From Moniliella sp. 'wahieum' (Eukaryota > Basidiomycota > Moniliellomycetes > Moniliellales > Moniliellaceae): a stretch of DNA of 64,000 nt. The notes under the pieces are model-generated. The model was not told where the DNA came from. It worked only from the letters and a program-made list of their open reading frames with translations, and searched no databases. The stretch's first letter is position 1; each line of letters begins with the position of its first letter. Made by a program: the position numbers and the translations under genes. This document shows, piece by piece, positions 1 through 12,252 of this stretch. The DNA lies in the NCBI GenBank assembly GCA_003971905.1, contig RSEE01000047.1, positions 416,001 to 480,000 of the forward strand, read 5' to 3'.

Positions 1-16
1 GCCCGCACCGATCGAG

Positions 17-1589
17 ATGTACAGTCAGGACGATCTGTACGGCGCGCCCTACAGCGCGCCGAATCCCTCGCGTCCACCGCCCCCCCCGGCGCCTACGTCT
101 GCGCCTGCCAGTGCGCCCCGCGCCCCGCTCCCCCCCGCCGCGGGCCCTCGGCCCGAGCGACGCGCGGTGCGCAATGCAGCCGCCTTTGCGTCCGACTACG
201 ATGAAGGGTAAGTACTAGTCGTGTAACTAGCCGCGTTTGTTTTCTGTGTCGTCTCTTGTCCCCTGCACCCCCTCCCCCCACCCCCAGCCCTGAGCGTGCG
301 GGACAGACAGGTAGGGGCAGACAGCTAGGTGCACGGGTCGTGCTGTCGTACTCTTCGGCGTCGTACCGACGTGCCAATGCATCGTTCGGACTGGTCTGAC
401 TCATGCTTGTTTGTTTGCTTTGGTTTGGTTGTGGACAGCAAGATGTTTATTGGAGGCTTGAACTGGGATACGACCGACGAGTCGTTGCACAAGTACTTTG
501 AACAGTTTGGCCCCGTGTCGTCCTGCGTCATCATGCGCGAGGGCGGCACGGGCAAGTCGCGTGGATTTGCCTTTCTCACGTTCGAAGACCCAGCGTCGGT
601 CAACGAAGTGATGGGCCGAGAACATTTTCTCGACGGAAAAATTGTAGGTCCCCCCTGACATGGCCCTAGGCTTTTTGCGGCGACATGCGGCGTGCGACGT
701 GCGACGTGCGACATGCAATCGACCAGACCCAAGTACTGACTGCCACGGACTGTTCCCTTGCCTCAGATCGATCCCAAACGCGCCATCCCGCGCCCGGACC
801 AAGCTCGCACGCAAAAGTGCTTTGTCGGCGGAGTGCCGCAAACGGCGACCCAAGAGTCGTTCCGCAAACTATTTGAACGCTATGGCCAAGTACTCAACTC
901 GACCGTCATGATGGACAACGAGACGGGCCGGCCACGCGGATTCGCATTTGTCACCTACGCCGACGATGCTAGTGTGGATCGCTGTCTGGCCGACGCGCCG
1001 CTCAACTACCAAGGCTCGCTGGTACGTTCCCTTCTTTGCTGACGACTGTTTGTGGCTCCGTTTTTCGCGTGCGGGCATGCTGACTTTAGCGAACCCAGTT
1101 GGACATCAAACGTGCCTCGGCCAAAAACGACGGGTTTGACATGGGATCCAACTTTCGTGGGCCCCCGCGCGGTGCTCCGCGGGGCGGCGCGCGACCTGCA
1201 TGGGGCGCACCAAGAGGAGCTGGCGGATGGGGGGTCGCCCAGGCTACGACGGGTACGGCGGCGACGAGTATTCCGCTCCGCCCATGCCCGCTGCGCCTCC
1301 GCCCCCCATGCCATTTGACGCTGCGACTATGGCCCAGGTCTTCTCTTCGCTCGGGTACGGCACGCCGCGATGGAACCCCGCCGGCGCCTGGGCGCACATC
1401 CAGAGCTTGCTCCCTGCTTGGGGCGCTCCTCCTCCGCTCGCCGGGCCGCCTGGCATGTTGGGCGCCGCGCCGCCGGCTTGGGGACCACCCGTGCCCGCCG
1501 GCTCGCCAGCTTGGGGCGGATACGACCGCCAGCGCGAACGGTCGCCTCCGCGCGGCGAGCCGTACTACGCCCGGGCAGAGCGGTACTGA
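17..1589 (+). CDS. Two-RRM RNA-binding protein (Hrp1/DAZAP1/Musashi-like)
   Basis: Likely a nuclear hnRNP-type protein acting in mRNA 3'-end processing or export; the family is clear, the exact orthologue is not. A Pro/Ala-rich N-terminus precedes RRM1 (RNP2 KMFIGGLNW, RNP1 KSRGFAFLTF) and RRM2 (RNP2 KCFVGGVPQ, RNP1 RPRGFAFVTY). An RGG-like stretch and a Pro/Gly/Trp-rich tail follow. Three introns fit: 208-438, 644-766 and 1022-1098, each with GT..AG ends and joins that keep the RRMs in frame. The tail is reached only if one G is added to the six-G run at 1229-1234; otherwise the frame leaves the Gly/Pro-rich composition. The start ATG at 17 is so near the window edge that an upstream exon cannot be excluded. 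Confidence 0.85.
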
Positions 1590-2314
1590 TATCGTGTCGT
1601 ACTGCGTGCTCCCTATCCGCCCTTGGCATCCTGTCCTTTTTTGCAGTGCTGTTCCGTTCTTGTGTGCTTGCTCTGGCCTGTGAGCCTGTGACCCATGCGA
1701 CCCAACCACGGCGCGTTTGTTCTTGTACCCTCTCTCTGCCCGCCACGCCCGCCCGGCGCTTGCTCGCCCCTTGCGTTTCCCACGCAACCCATCGGGGCGT
1801 GCTGGATGAACAACCGATCCAATTTCCATGTCCAGCAACCAAGCCAGCGGTGGCAATAGGCCGTGCTCCCCCCAACAGAAGGTGGTAGTCGTCCGATAGG
1901 TTGTTATGGGATGCGTGTCAGACAGAGAGAACCGCAGGGCGGCGGGTGAGGCAGCGCGCTAGTCAGTAGGACCGGTCGACGGTAGGATTATCTGCCAACC
2001 AAAACGTAACACATCTCGTTCCCCATAGATCAAGGCACCGGAGGGATGGTCTGGGATGGAGCACTTAGGACAGAGTGGCTTCATATCCATAGCAGCACAT
2101 AGTAAGCGTCACGTGCATCCTATGGAGTCGGTGCAACGAGCCAACGCGCTCAGTGGGTATTCCCGCTCTCGCAGCTCCCCACATGCTCTCCCTCCAGCAG
2201 CAACACTCCAAAACCCGCCGGGTCTGCTCCACCACCACCACCACCACCTCCTCCTCCTCCTCCTCCTGACCGCGCAAGCGGGCGCCAGGGCAGACATGTC
2301 AGACGCGGATGTAG

Positions 2315-4460
2315 ATGCGACGCCCCATGTGGGGCATGGACAACGACAAGCTTCGCTCCCGCTTCCAGGAGGAGCTCTCGCCTCCTCTCGCTGCCACCCC
2401 GCGTCTTCACACCTCCTCCCCCGACGACCCAGGCTACCCCATCTTTGCTGGCGACCTGCCCTGGTCACAGCGGTCCTGGATGTACCAATTCCGCCCGTTC
2501 CGCGGCATGTACTACGATGTGCGCCGCCGTCTGCCTCTCTATCGCTCCGACTGGACCAGCGCCTGTGCGCCGCGCAACTGGTACACTCTTCTCGACTCGA
2601 CTGTGCGCATGTACTTTATCAAGTACGTTGTGTTTCCTGCATTGGCTGTACGTGTTCGCATGGTTAACGTGAGCACCCAGCCTCATGCCGGCTATTGCAT
2701 ATGTCCTCGACATGAACCACCGCACGCATGGCGTGTACGGTGTGAACGAAGTTATCCTTGCTAGCGCTTTGGCCGCCATCGTCTTCCCCATCTTTGGGTG
2801 CCAGCCTCTGACCTTTGTGGGTGTGACGGGGCTGATCAATCTGTGCAATTACACCATGTACAATGTCACAGTCCATCATTGGGGGTTTGACCATCTCCAT
2901 TACCTGCGCTTTCAGGCATGGATGCTCATCTGGGCCGCTGGCTTCTTGTTTGCCGGAGCAGCGCTCAACATGTCGGACTATACCCGTTTCATCACCGACA
3001 TGACCTCACAGACCTTTGGCTTTTATGTGGGCGTCGTCTACATTCAGAAGGGGATCGAGCTGCTGATCAATGAATTCGAGCCCAGCCCGAGACAATGCGA
3101 CCGGTTGGCTGTCGGTGACGATTGCCATTTTGTTCACCGTCAGCGTCTACCTTGTTTCGGCGGTAGGCAGAACCTCCTTTCTTCCCTTCCGTGTCCGAAT
3201 GGGGATCGGCTCCTACGCTTTTACTGCCGGCTGCATTTTTTGGACGGGCTTCTCGCATTTCCCGCACGGGTCCTTAAAACAGGTGCCGTTGGAACGGGTA
3301 CCGATCACTCGCTCTTGGTTCCCTACCATGGACCGCGGTTGGTTTGTCGATTTCTGGCACATTGATGTCAAGTGGGTCTTTGTTGCTGCCCCTTTGGCTT
3401 TCTTGTCATGCTTCTCTTCTACTTTGACCACAATGTTAGCTCTGTCATGGCTCAGGCGCGTCAATTCCCCGTTCGAACGCCAGCAGGCTTCCATTGGGAC
3501 ATGGCTGTCCTCGCTGCCACCACTCTCTCTCTGGCTTTCTCGGGCTTCCTGCTCCGAATGGACTCGTGCCCCAAGCGCCGGAACATACCGACTCTCTCGA
3601 TCTATGCACAGGTGGACCAGGCCCACCACCACCACCACCCTAGTTTGAATCAGGCACAGCGCCGCTCAACCGAAGAACCATCGTATGCCGAGCTAAAGCG
3701 CATTCGCACCGTCCAAATGGAACAATGTGTCGGCTCCCTCCCTGCCGGCCCCCGTTCCGCCCCTCAGGAGATCCGCAACGTGCGTGTGGTCGAGCAACGA
3801 GTTTCTCACCTCGCCATTGGCGCCTTGACCCTGGCCACCATGACACGTCCTTTCCTCGTATGCCTTGGGCTCATGCCGCGCGCCGTGTTTGCCGGCGTCT
3901 TTCTCCTGGTCGGATGGGGGTCGATTGAGCAGAACCATTTGGTCCAACGCGCTCTCGCCCTGGTCCAAGACCGCACCATGGCCGACCCTTCCAACCCCCT
4001 GTTGAGGGTCCGGCGACGTAAGATTTTTCTCTTCACCGCCATCCAATGGACCTTTTTCGGTATGACCATCGCCATCTCCCAAACCCTGGCCGGACTCGGG
4101 TTCCCCGTGATCATCCTCCTGTTAATCCCGGTACGGTACTACCTTCTTCCCAGGTGGTTCTCGCCCCCGGAACTGGCCATCCTCGACTCGCCCACCGCCG
4201 ATGCCCCCGCCGTACTATCTAGTCTCGGACACGAACCCGAACGCGTCACGGGCATCGGTGTCCCAGTTGCCCTCGATACGGGACTGGCCGGAACCGAGTG
4301 GGGCAAAGCCCCTTGGCCTCCCGCCCCTTCGTCCGCCACCGTCGCTGTCGCTACCGGCTTGAGGCGCTTTGATTCGGCCTCCACCACTGCGCCTGGCCAC
4401 CGGGCTGCCCCTGGCTCAGGGCCTGCCCCCCACTCCCCGCCCGAAGAGGAGGAGGCTTGA
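2315..4460 (+). CDS. BOR1: Borate/bicarbonate transporter, SLC4 family (BOR1-like)
   Basis: A multipass plasma-membrane anion transporter, probably a borate exporter by homology to yeast Bor1. Recognisable family segments are FRGMYYDVRRRLP near the N-terminus, LDMNHRTHGVYGVNE, INEFEPSP, ATGWLSVT, RGWFVDFW, LFYFDHNVSSVMAQARQFP, and VEQRVSHLAIG followed by FAGVFLLVGWGSIEQN. The tail is Pro/Ala-rich and acidic at the end. One intron, 2623-2680 (donor GTACGT), restores YFINLMPAIAYVLDMNHRTHG-type sequence. The frame breaks near 3086-3091, again at 3389-3395 (CCCCTTT), and around 3540-3610, where NGLVPQAP-type sequence sits in another frame. These look like single-base losses. The ATG at 2315 was chosen as the first in frame before the conserved N-terminus. 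Confidence 0.87.
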
Positions 4461-4921
4461 AGCGTGAAGCTTCGCTGCGATCGTACGCAGTGTTGTACCC
4501 GTCGAAGCAAAGCGACTCGGCTGCGCGATCTGCTTCCATATGCCATTGCTATCTTGTTGTCCTGCCGATGAGCGACCCAGTCAAGGCGCTCCCAATGCAT
4601 TCTTGTTGTTCTTGCCAAGGAGAGTGACATCTACAGGAGGAATCAGCACCCAACAGCGGCGCCAACCCCACCAGGCACACGACCAATTTTTGTAGCTACA
4701 CCCTGGTGCTGATAACCATGCCCTGAAACACATGTCACGTGCCGCACGCCCCCTCCCCGGCTTGTCAGCGGAACAGGCGGAATGGAATTTCCGCGTGACT
4801 CAGAGCGGCAGGAACAACCAACGGCTCGACGACATCAGCCCTGGCTTTGCTTGGCGTGCAGCCCATCCCCATCTCCATCCCCACCACCCTCCATCCCCAT
4901 CCCCATCCCCCTCCCACCACC

Positions 4922-7224
4922 ATGTCTGCGCCTGAGCCCGCGCCCTCGGCCCCCGCAGCTGCGGCTGCCCAGGTCGCCGACCTGGCCAAGATGTCGGCGA
5001 GAAGCTCGGCCTTGCCCCATCCAACTCCTGCCGCCCCGGACGCTGCCAAGAAGGCGCCCAAGCCCAAGAAGGAGGGCAAGAAGAAGGACAAGGAGGCGCT
5101 GCCCGAGGTACGTTGGTTTCTCCTCTGCTCCATTCCTCCCCTGTCTGCTCACACCACTGCCCACCAGGCCCAACCGGTCCACCCTTCGTACCTCGACAAG
5201 CGCATCGAGCTCTTTGAAAAGGCCAAGGCCGAGCGCGATGCGTATGTCGCTGCCCAGCCGCGCAAGGAGATTGTCGTGACGCTTCCGGATGGGAGCAGCC
5301 GCGTTGCTACGGCATGGGAGACGAGCCCAATGGACATTGCAAAGCAATCTCCAAGTCATTGTCGGAGAAGATTGTGATTGCCAAAGTGGATGGGCAACTG
5401 TGGGACTTGGAACGTCCGTTTGAAGGGCCTGCATCGCTCGAGCTGCTCGACTTTGACCACCCAGAGGGAAAACGTGTGTTTTGGCACTCGTCTGCTCACG
5501 TTTTGGGTGAGGCGGCGGAACTGCTGTACGGCTGCCACCTCTGCATTGGCCCTCCGACCGACGATGGCTTTTTCTACGAAATGGCCATGGGCGACTCGGC
5601 CGATCGGGCCGCGTGACCCGCCAGGAAGACTTCCCCGCGTTGGAGAAGCTGACGACCAAGGCAATCAAGGAGAAACAGGCGTTTGAGCGGGTGGTGCTGC
5701 CCAAGGAAAAACTGCTGGAGATGTTTGCGTACAACAAGTACAAGCAGCACATCATCAAGGACAAAATCCCCGATGGCACTTCCACCACCGTCTACCGCTG
5801 CGGCCCCATGATCGATCTCTGTGTCGGCCCGCACATCCCCCATACGGGACGCATCAAGGCCCTGTCGGTGCTGAAGAACTCGGCGTCGTACTTCCTCGGA
5901 GACCAGAACAATGACTCACTCCAACGGCTGTACGGCATCTCATTCCCTGACAATGCGCGCATGAAGGAGTACAAGAAATGGCTCGAAGAGGCAGCCAAGC
6001 GGGACCACCGCAAGATTGGCAAGGAGCAAGAGCTTTTCTTTTTCCACGACATGAGTCCTGGCTCCGCGTTCTGGTTGCCGCACGGGGCGCGGATCTACGA
6101 GAAACTGATGACGCTGATGAAGCAGGAGTACCAAAGCGTGGCTTCACCGAGGTTGGCACCCCCAACATGTTTAACGCCAAGCTGTGGGAGACGTCGGGTC
6201 ACTGGGCCAACTACAAGGACGATATGTTTACGCTGCCAGTGGAGAAGGAGACGTTTGCGCTCAAGCCGATGAACTGCCCGGGCCACTGCTTGGTTTATGC
6301 GCATCGCGACCGTTCGTACCGCGAACTGCCCCTGCGTCTGGCCGAGTTTGGCGTGATCCACCGGAACGAGGCATCGGGTGCGTTGAGTGGCCTGACGCGT
6401 GTCCGGCGCTTTGTGCAAGACGACGCGCACATTTTCTGCATGGCGTCCCAGATTGAAGAGGAGATGGCCAACTGCTTTGCCTTCCTCGAGAACATTTATG
6501 GCAAGTTTGGCTTCTCGTTCAAGCTCGGCCTGTCGACCCGTCCCGAGAAGAAGTACATTGGGGAGCTGGCGGTATGGGACGCGGCCGAAGCACGGCTCAA
6601 GTCGGCGCTGAACAAGTTTGTGCCGAACCAGTGGGTGGTGAACGAGGGCGATGGCGCATTTTACGGACCCAAGATTGACATTGAGATCAAGGATGCCATG
6701 GGCCGCGAGTTCCAGTGCGCCACGATCCAACTCGACTTTAACCTGCCCAACCGGTTTGACCTCAAGTTCCGCGCGCTCCCGGGCCAAGGCACCCTCGACG
6801 GCGGCAACTTTGATCGGCCCGTCATGATCCACCGTGCCATCCTCGGCTCGCTCGAGCGGTTCATTGCCATCCTCACCGAACACTTTGCGGGCAAGTGGCC
6901 CTTCTGGCTCAGCCCACGGCAGGTGATGGTGGTGCCCGTGTCGGTGGACAACTATGCGTATGCGCAGCAGGTGGCCGACAAGCTCCATGACGAGGGCAAG
7001 TTTTATGCCGATGTCGACGTGACCGACAACACGCTCAAGAAGAAGATCTTCAATGCCGAAAAGGCACAGTACAACTTTATCCTCGTCGTCGGTGCGCGCG
7101 AGGCGGAGACCAACGGTCAACGTGCGCGCCAACGGAAGGAGGTGGCGCACTCGTTGGAGGACACGCTGCAGGCCATGCTGCGTCTGTCCCAGAACCAGGG
7201 CTGGAGAACGTGCTGGACATTTAA
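4922..7224 (+). CDS. THS1: Threonyl-tRNA synthetase, cytosolic
   Basis: A class II aminoacyl-tRNA synthetase that charges tRNA-Thr. The start follows a C-rich CCATC leader and gives an Ala/Lys-rich extension (lysine run [10 protein letters not shown]) with no presequence. A single intron lies at 5108-5167 (GTACGT..CAG). After it come a TGS domain ([20 protein letters not shown]), an editing domain with HSSAHVLGE (HxxxH), and the SAD segment [17 protein letters not shown]. The catalytic core has [20 protein letters not shown], motif 2 [18 protein letters not shown] and motif 3 [16 protein letters not shown], then the anticodon-binding domain. The frame is interrupted near 5345, 5611, 6133, 7110-7125 and 7200, each consistent with one lost base. 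In the corrected frame the protein ends with NVLDI at the TAA 7222-7224. Confidence 0.93.
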
Positions 7225-7436
7225 TGTGCATCGCATCGCATTGCATCCCGCCACGTCAATCGCATGCCTTTCCATCTTACCTCCTCATCTTGCTAATGGC
7301 GTTGTGCGGTCGATATGGGATAGGGACAGTGGAGGAAAGAGGACGTGCGATTTAAGTCAAAGACCATTTCCACGTAGCCCACCTCAAACAGGATCCAAGG
7401 TGCTTGCTCTCCTGCATCGACAGCAAAATATCAAAA

Positions 7437-7531
7437 TGCTTCAAAGGGGAATCGAACCCCTGTCACATCGATGTCTCACAGGCACTAGGGCTGTCTGGCA
7501 ACGATGTAGTATACCACTAACCCATTGAAGC
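7437..7531 (-). tRNA. tRNA-Gly(GCC) with a 24-nt intron
   Basis: Read on the minus strand, this folds as a complete cloverleaf: a perfect 7-bp acceptor GCTTCAA/TTGAAGC, A box TGGGTTAGTGG, anticodon stem CATCG/CGATG with loop TTGCCAT, and T arm with B box GGTTCGATTCC. The anticodon GCC becomes continuous only when 24 nt between positions 37 and 38 are removed, the canonical site of nuclear tRNA introns. Mature length is 71 nt. Confidence 0.95.
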
Positions 7532-8807
7532 TTGATATCCGTGTTGGTGGATGACAATTTCAGTGCAACTCCAGTTGAGCGATCATGTTGATCTTTCAGA
7601 TTGGGTCTTCGTCCCGCTGTGATTGCCGTCTTATCCAGCTCAGCTAGAAGCGCCTAAATGGAAGATGGGGTACAAACATGGACAGAGCCTGATACCCTGT
7701 GCTTCCTCCTCAACAGCAAACAGAAGTCCGCCACGCTCGTTCTAGAGCCTCCGCGGAGTGCGGTTGAACGGTACTCAGGTGTCCCTCTTCCTATTTAAGC
7801 TTTGGAATGCCACACGCATGAATACAGTTGCCAGGCCTCAGCGCCTCAGCCCGAATAACTTCTGAGTTCGATATATGATTTGAAGGACCACAAACAGCAC
7901 AGATGCATGCGAATACAATAGAGGTTCAATGCACACAACAGCTGCTTTTCGCGTAAAAAAGGACAGTCAATATAAGTCATCAGCATTGTCAGCCCAACCC
8001 GTCCCTCTTTCGCATAGGGGAACAGGGAGAGTCATAACCATACAGGTTCTGTTTCCTACTAGTATCCCACAGTAGACGATGCCTTCCTATAATCCACGAT
8101 GTCCAAACAGGATATGACGTCAAGCCGGACGAATGGTGCCACCATGCACCCCTCCGTCGCCACGCCATGCAGGGTGTGTATAATGGCCTGTTAGAGTGCG
8201 TGAGAAGGCGGTGAGTGTGGACTTAAATATTCGTCCGCCCCTGAGGCGCCCTTGGCGTAAAATATGCCCCCACAACAAGGGCCTCGTGCGCTCTGTTACT
8301 TTTCCTGGAATGGACTGTTGCCACAGGTGCCTATAGCACACGGCAGGCCGCCACCGCTATTCCCGCCCGTGGCGGCCCCAGATAAGGTCAACGGCCGCTG
8401 GGTGTGGGTCTGGGCCCTGAGTCAACCAGCGCGAGCAGGTCGGGGGGAAAGGAGGTTGGATCGACCATCAGTGCATCAGTATACCGCGTGACATGCGGCA
8501 TGCCCGCGACGGCTTCCCAAGGGCGTTATAGGGGCTGCGCCACATACACTGCCCTCCTGCCTCGTTCGCCCCCAGCGCGGCCGGCCGGGGCGCAGTGCTC
8601 TAATGCCGCCGGGTGTGGCGGTTAAAACACTCTGTTTCCCTGTTGGTTCCCATGCCTTTGTACCATCACTCGCGCACACGCCCACCCGTCCTCTCGATCG
8701 AACTCTGGCCAGTCCCTGGGCCTCTTGTCCCGTCTCTTGGCTCCGCTCCGCCCTCTCCCTCCTTCTCCCTCTCCCCGACACCCGCCTGCTGTGGCCCCCC
8801 GTCCTAT
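7532..8807. other. Intergenic region without a supported gene
   Basis: No open frame with coding character or recognisable similarity is seen between the tRNA-Gly gene and the F-box start. The last 150 bp before 8808 are C/T-rich, as expected for a promoter and 5' leader. Confidence 0.6.
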
Positions 8808-10989
8808 ATGGACATCCTCACACACGTCCCCGTCGAGGTGGCCGCCCACATCCTCAGCTGTGGCGTCCTGTCCATATCCGACGCCTGCCGTCTGTGCCTC
8901 GTGAGCAAGGGGTGGAACCAGTTGATACGGTCCGAGGTAAGCTGGCAGGCATTTGCCCATACCCACCATCTCACGAAACAGCCCAATGATACCTGGCGGA
9001 CCGTCACGCTCGGCCACGAATTGCGTTCCCGCCAACTGGGAAGGACCACCTCGGGCGAATTTGTCCCTCCCCTCCTCCCGGCTCTCAGCGACATCCAACA
9101 CATTTCTCCTGCATCGCCCAACCTGCAAGGAGAAGATCTGCCTCCCGCCGTTCATGTCGCCGGGTCTCCTAGTCCCAACGTGCTCGCCCTCTGGAGCCCT
9201 GATTGCCCCGACCACACCGTGGTCTGGACGGTCGACTTGTGTACCCATGAGCGCATGTGGATGCACCGTCAAAAATGTCCCCACATGAGCACAACGTGCC
9301 TCGCGGGAGACGGGTACATCCTGATGCTGTACCACTGTGCGTATATTCCCCATCGTCTCTTGACCAAGTGCGACTGACTGCTGCATCGCAGGCGTCGGTC
9401 ACCACGAGCGGTGGGTCCAAGTGAACATTTGGAAGTGTCCCGATGTAGAGACTGCGACGCCTTCCTCTTCTCCTTCTGCCACGGAGAGGGGAAAGGAGCA
9501 GTTCGAGTTCCAAGGCGAGATGCGCCTCTGTGGGATGAATCTCTTCTCAGGCACGTTTGGTCCGGCATCCTTCTCCGCGCCGTTCTTGGCCGTCGGGCCC
9601 AGCTGGGCTTTGATGAGTGCCACGGACGAGTGGCCCGTCAAAGTCGTGGTATACAATGTAGATACGAAGACCTATGTCGAGTCGGTCGACTTAGCCGAAG
9701 CGGTGAAAAAGACAGGTCCAGCCATGGGGCTGCATCCCATGTACGTTCTTCTCCCTCCCTCCCCCAGCTCTTTCGTCAACAGCCCCTCGTGTTGTGCATG
9801 GATGTAAGTGCAGCAACTTACACGACAGAACAGGGAGATGTGTTTTCCTCAAGCTCTCGCATTTGATGTTCACACTCGTCTTCTCTTTGTCTCCTTCAAG
9901 CGCTGGGGAACCATTCGGGGGCGAGGGGCTTGGCTGGGCAACACAACTGCTGTTTCGATGGACAATGGTACCCCCTTGTGGAGTTCACGTACAGGCCGGC
10001 TTTCCCCTGCCAATTCTTCTGAACCAAAAGCAACTGTCCTAATGGCCATGGATGTGCCCGATGATAACCCTGACGGTCGGCGACTGCAACCTCTCCCCTG
10101 CATCCCCTATTTGGACGAAGAAATGGAAGACACGTTGGCAGACACGACTGGTCGTTTGGCTCTCTCCCCATCAGACGGAACGCTCCTTTGCGCCGGACTC
10201 AAGGGCGTCTTTGTTCTGCGCGACTACCGCGTCTTCCTCACCGACCCAACCACTGAGCCTACCATTAACTGTGTCATCCTCGTCCCCCTGGGCGTCCACT
10301 CGCGTCGTTCCTCGGATGCCACCTTGGTTTCCGAGGTTCCGTCTCAACACATAAAGACGCCTCTTCCCGTTCTTCTTCCTTCTCCATCCCCGAGAGTCTT
10401 CCCTCTTCCCGCTCCACCCGCGCTACAGGCGCCAACGCAGCCCGCTGCGCCGTAGCCCTGGCGAACCACACCATCCTCTGGGCCACACCCCATACCGCGC
10501 CCATGCTACTCTTGCTGCCCGACCCCGCCCACGCCCACAGCGAACCTCGCCTGTTTACCCTTCCCCACCTTGCCCCCGAGGGATGCGAGGGTGTAGAAAA
10601 CGTGTGGGCCGCCACGGTTGGCGATCCCACCCAACGCGCTCGCCCTATGACCGCGTACCTCTCGCATAACCTGCTCGCCCTCGTTCTCAACCCGCCCCGA
10701 CGCGGCGTCTTGCCCGCCTCGGACGTGCAGCGCGTCGGTGCGGCCTTGCTCACCATCCATTTGGACCAGGCCGCGGCACTGTACCTCGGCCCGCTTGCCC
10801 GTCCGCGCGGTTGCACGTCTCCCTCGTTGCGTCGAAACCACGGTGGACTTACCCAGCCACCTTGGTATGGTGGAAGAAGGCTGCCAGGCCGTTCCCATCC
10901 CCGCCCCCCATCCTGTCCCTCTTGGTCGGGTGGACCCTCGTGTTCCTGAGCCTCGAGACAGGTGCAGCTTGTATGGGGCCCCACAGTAG
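8808..10989 (+). CDS. F-box protein with a large unknown C-terminal region
   Basis: The first 45 residues fit an F-box (LTHVPVEVAAHILSCGVL, then CRLCLVSKGWNQLI), suggesting a substrate-recognition subunit of an SCF ubiquitin ligase. The rest, about 650 residues, contains repeated Trp- and Gly-containing beta-like segments that may form a propeller; I recognise no named domain. Intron 1 is 9337-9391. Intron 2 is 9804-9833, only 30 nt, and is required because the unspliced frame meets TAA at 9805. A further candidate (9741-9767) can be read through in frame. One base appears lost near 10352; the frame also changes again after about 10800, so the C-terminus is uncertain. A hydrophobic stretch (LSLLVGWTLVFL) near the end suggests possible membrane attachment. 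Confidence 0.7.
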
Positions 10990-12160
10990 GGCCCCACCTG
11001 TTCAGCCTCTCAGTTCACCCTGTTCTGTACGTTTCTCTTTTTTTCTTCCCTCCCGACCGGGTAGGGCGGTGCATATGTGTACTTTATCTTTCCCCTCCTC
11101 TAGCTTCTGTCCCTAAAAAACGAACCGTTGAGACTACATCGCGGCCTGGTAAATGTGCCTGGTGACCCGGTGACGCTGCAGCTTATTGAAGCTCCGCATG
11201 ATGCCGATGATGGAAAAATGCGTGCCTGAAAGTGTGTGCCTGATGATGGAGGCATATGTCCGTCCATTTGGGGGGTGTGGCGCATGGTGTGCCTGAGGGT
11301 GTGCCTGAGGCCTGAGGCCTGATGGTATATACTTTGAATCGGCAGTAGGGTGTGCGCCGAGCCCTTCTACTGTTTCTCTTTCCCTCTCCCTCTTTATACC
11401 CCCTTTCTGGCGGAGGTTTGTGACCACGATGCTCACGATCGATCACGAACGCTCTTACAAAACCCAACTCCCATTTTCCTGCTCTCGTCCCCTTCGATAC
11501 TTTTCTCCTCTGTGCCATCGAGCCCATCGAACGATGCCATTGACTACTATCTCTCCGAGTTTTCCTGGCGCGCTTGCGTCGCTCTCGAGTCTCCTCATTT
11601 ACTCCCTACACAGCCATTTGTTTGTGTGAAAAAGAAATGGAACGGATCACGCTTTCCTCTGAGGTGACTCGGTGCCTAGACAGAGGTGTGGTGCCTAGTG
11701 CCTCTCCCCCTTGTGTTACCTCGGTGGGGATTAGATCTCAGATAGAAAGGTACAGCGCACGGTGCCGATGCCAACGAAAACGAGTGCGTTAGCCCGACCG
11801 CCACAGCGGATTTGGTCGCCTGGACAGGGTGCTGGTCTGTGCTCGCTGGAATGCAACGAGGATGTGCGTGCCGCCGAACGGTACTATGGGTCGCGTCTTG
11901 CATTCATGCCCTTGATTGTGGTGGGATTTCTCTTCCACTGAGGCTAAGTGAACTTTCGCCAAAAAGTATTTTGGTCCAGACTCGCGGGGCATTTGTCCCG
12001 TCCATTACACCCTTAGTTTGTTTATTGGAGAAAGCACGCAGTGCGCGTCATCGGTTCCGTCGGTTTCGATGACGCGCGATACTAAAGGGTGGTTTGGCGG
12101 GACGATGGCATGCACGAGAGGGCAAATGACTGTGGAACCAGGACACCAAACAGCAAAAAT
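10990..12160. other. Intergenic region with CTGAGG-type microrepeats
   Basis: No gene is supported here. At 11288-11325 the sequence repeats GTGCCTGAGG and CCTGAGG several times. Pyrimidine-rich blocks flank it. Small open frames lack codon bias or similarity. Confidence 0.5.
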
Positions 12161-12252
12161 GGGGTCCGCCCGGGATCGAACCGAGGACCACCTCTACGAG
12201 AAAGCGGATGCGCTGACCCTAAAGAGGCATGATACCACTACACCACGAACCC
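12161..12252 (-). tRNA. tRNA-Pro(AGG) with a 20-nt intron
   Basis: The minus strand gives acceptor GGGTTCG/CGGACCC (one G-U pair) with discriminator C, A box TGGTGTAGTGG, anticodon stem CCTCT/AGAGG and T arm with GGTTCGATCCC. After removal of 20 nt between positions 37 and 38 the anticodon loop is TTAGGGT, giving anticodon AGG. Mature length is 72 nt. Confidence 0.95.

Noticed and set aside
2056-2314. Upstream open frame before the BOR1 start, including MSDADVDATPH at about 2296
   Set aside because: It is in a different frame, has a poly-His/Leu low-complexity stretch, and does not add family similarity.
9741-9767. Possible 27-nt intron in the F-box gene
   Set aside because: It is a multiple of three with no stop when read through, so splicing is not required; kept as exon.
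11160-11335. C/D-box snoRNA-like ATGATG...CTGA patterns
   Set aside because: The matches come from a CTGAGG microrepeat and no terminal stem is found.
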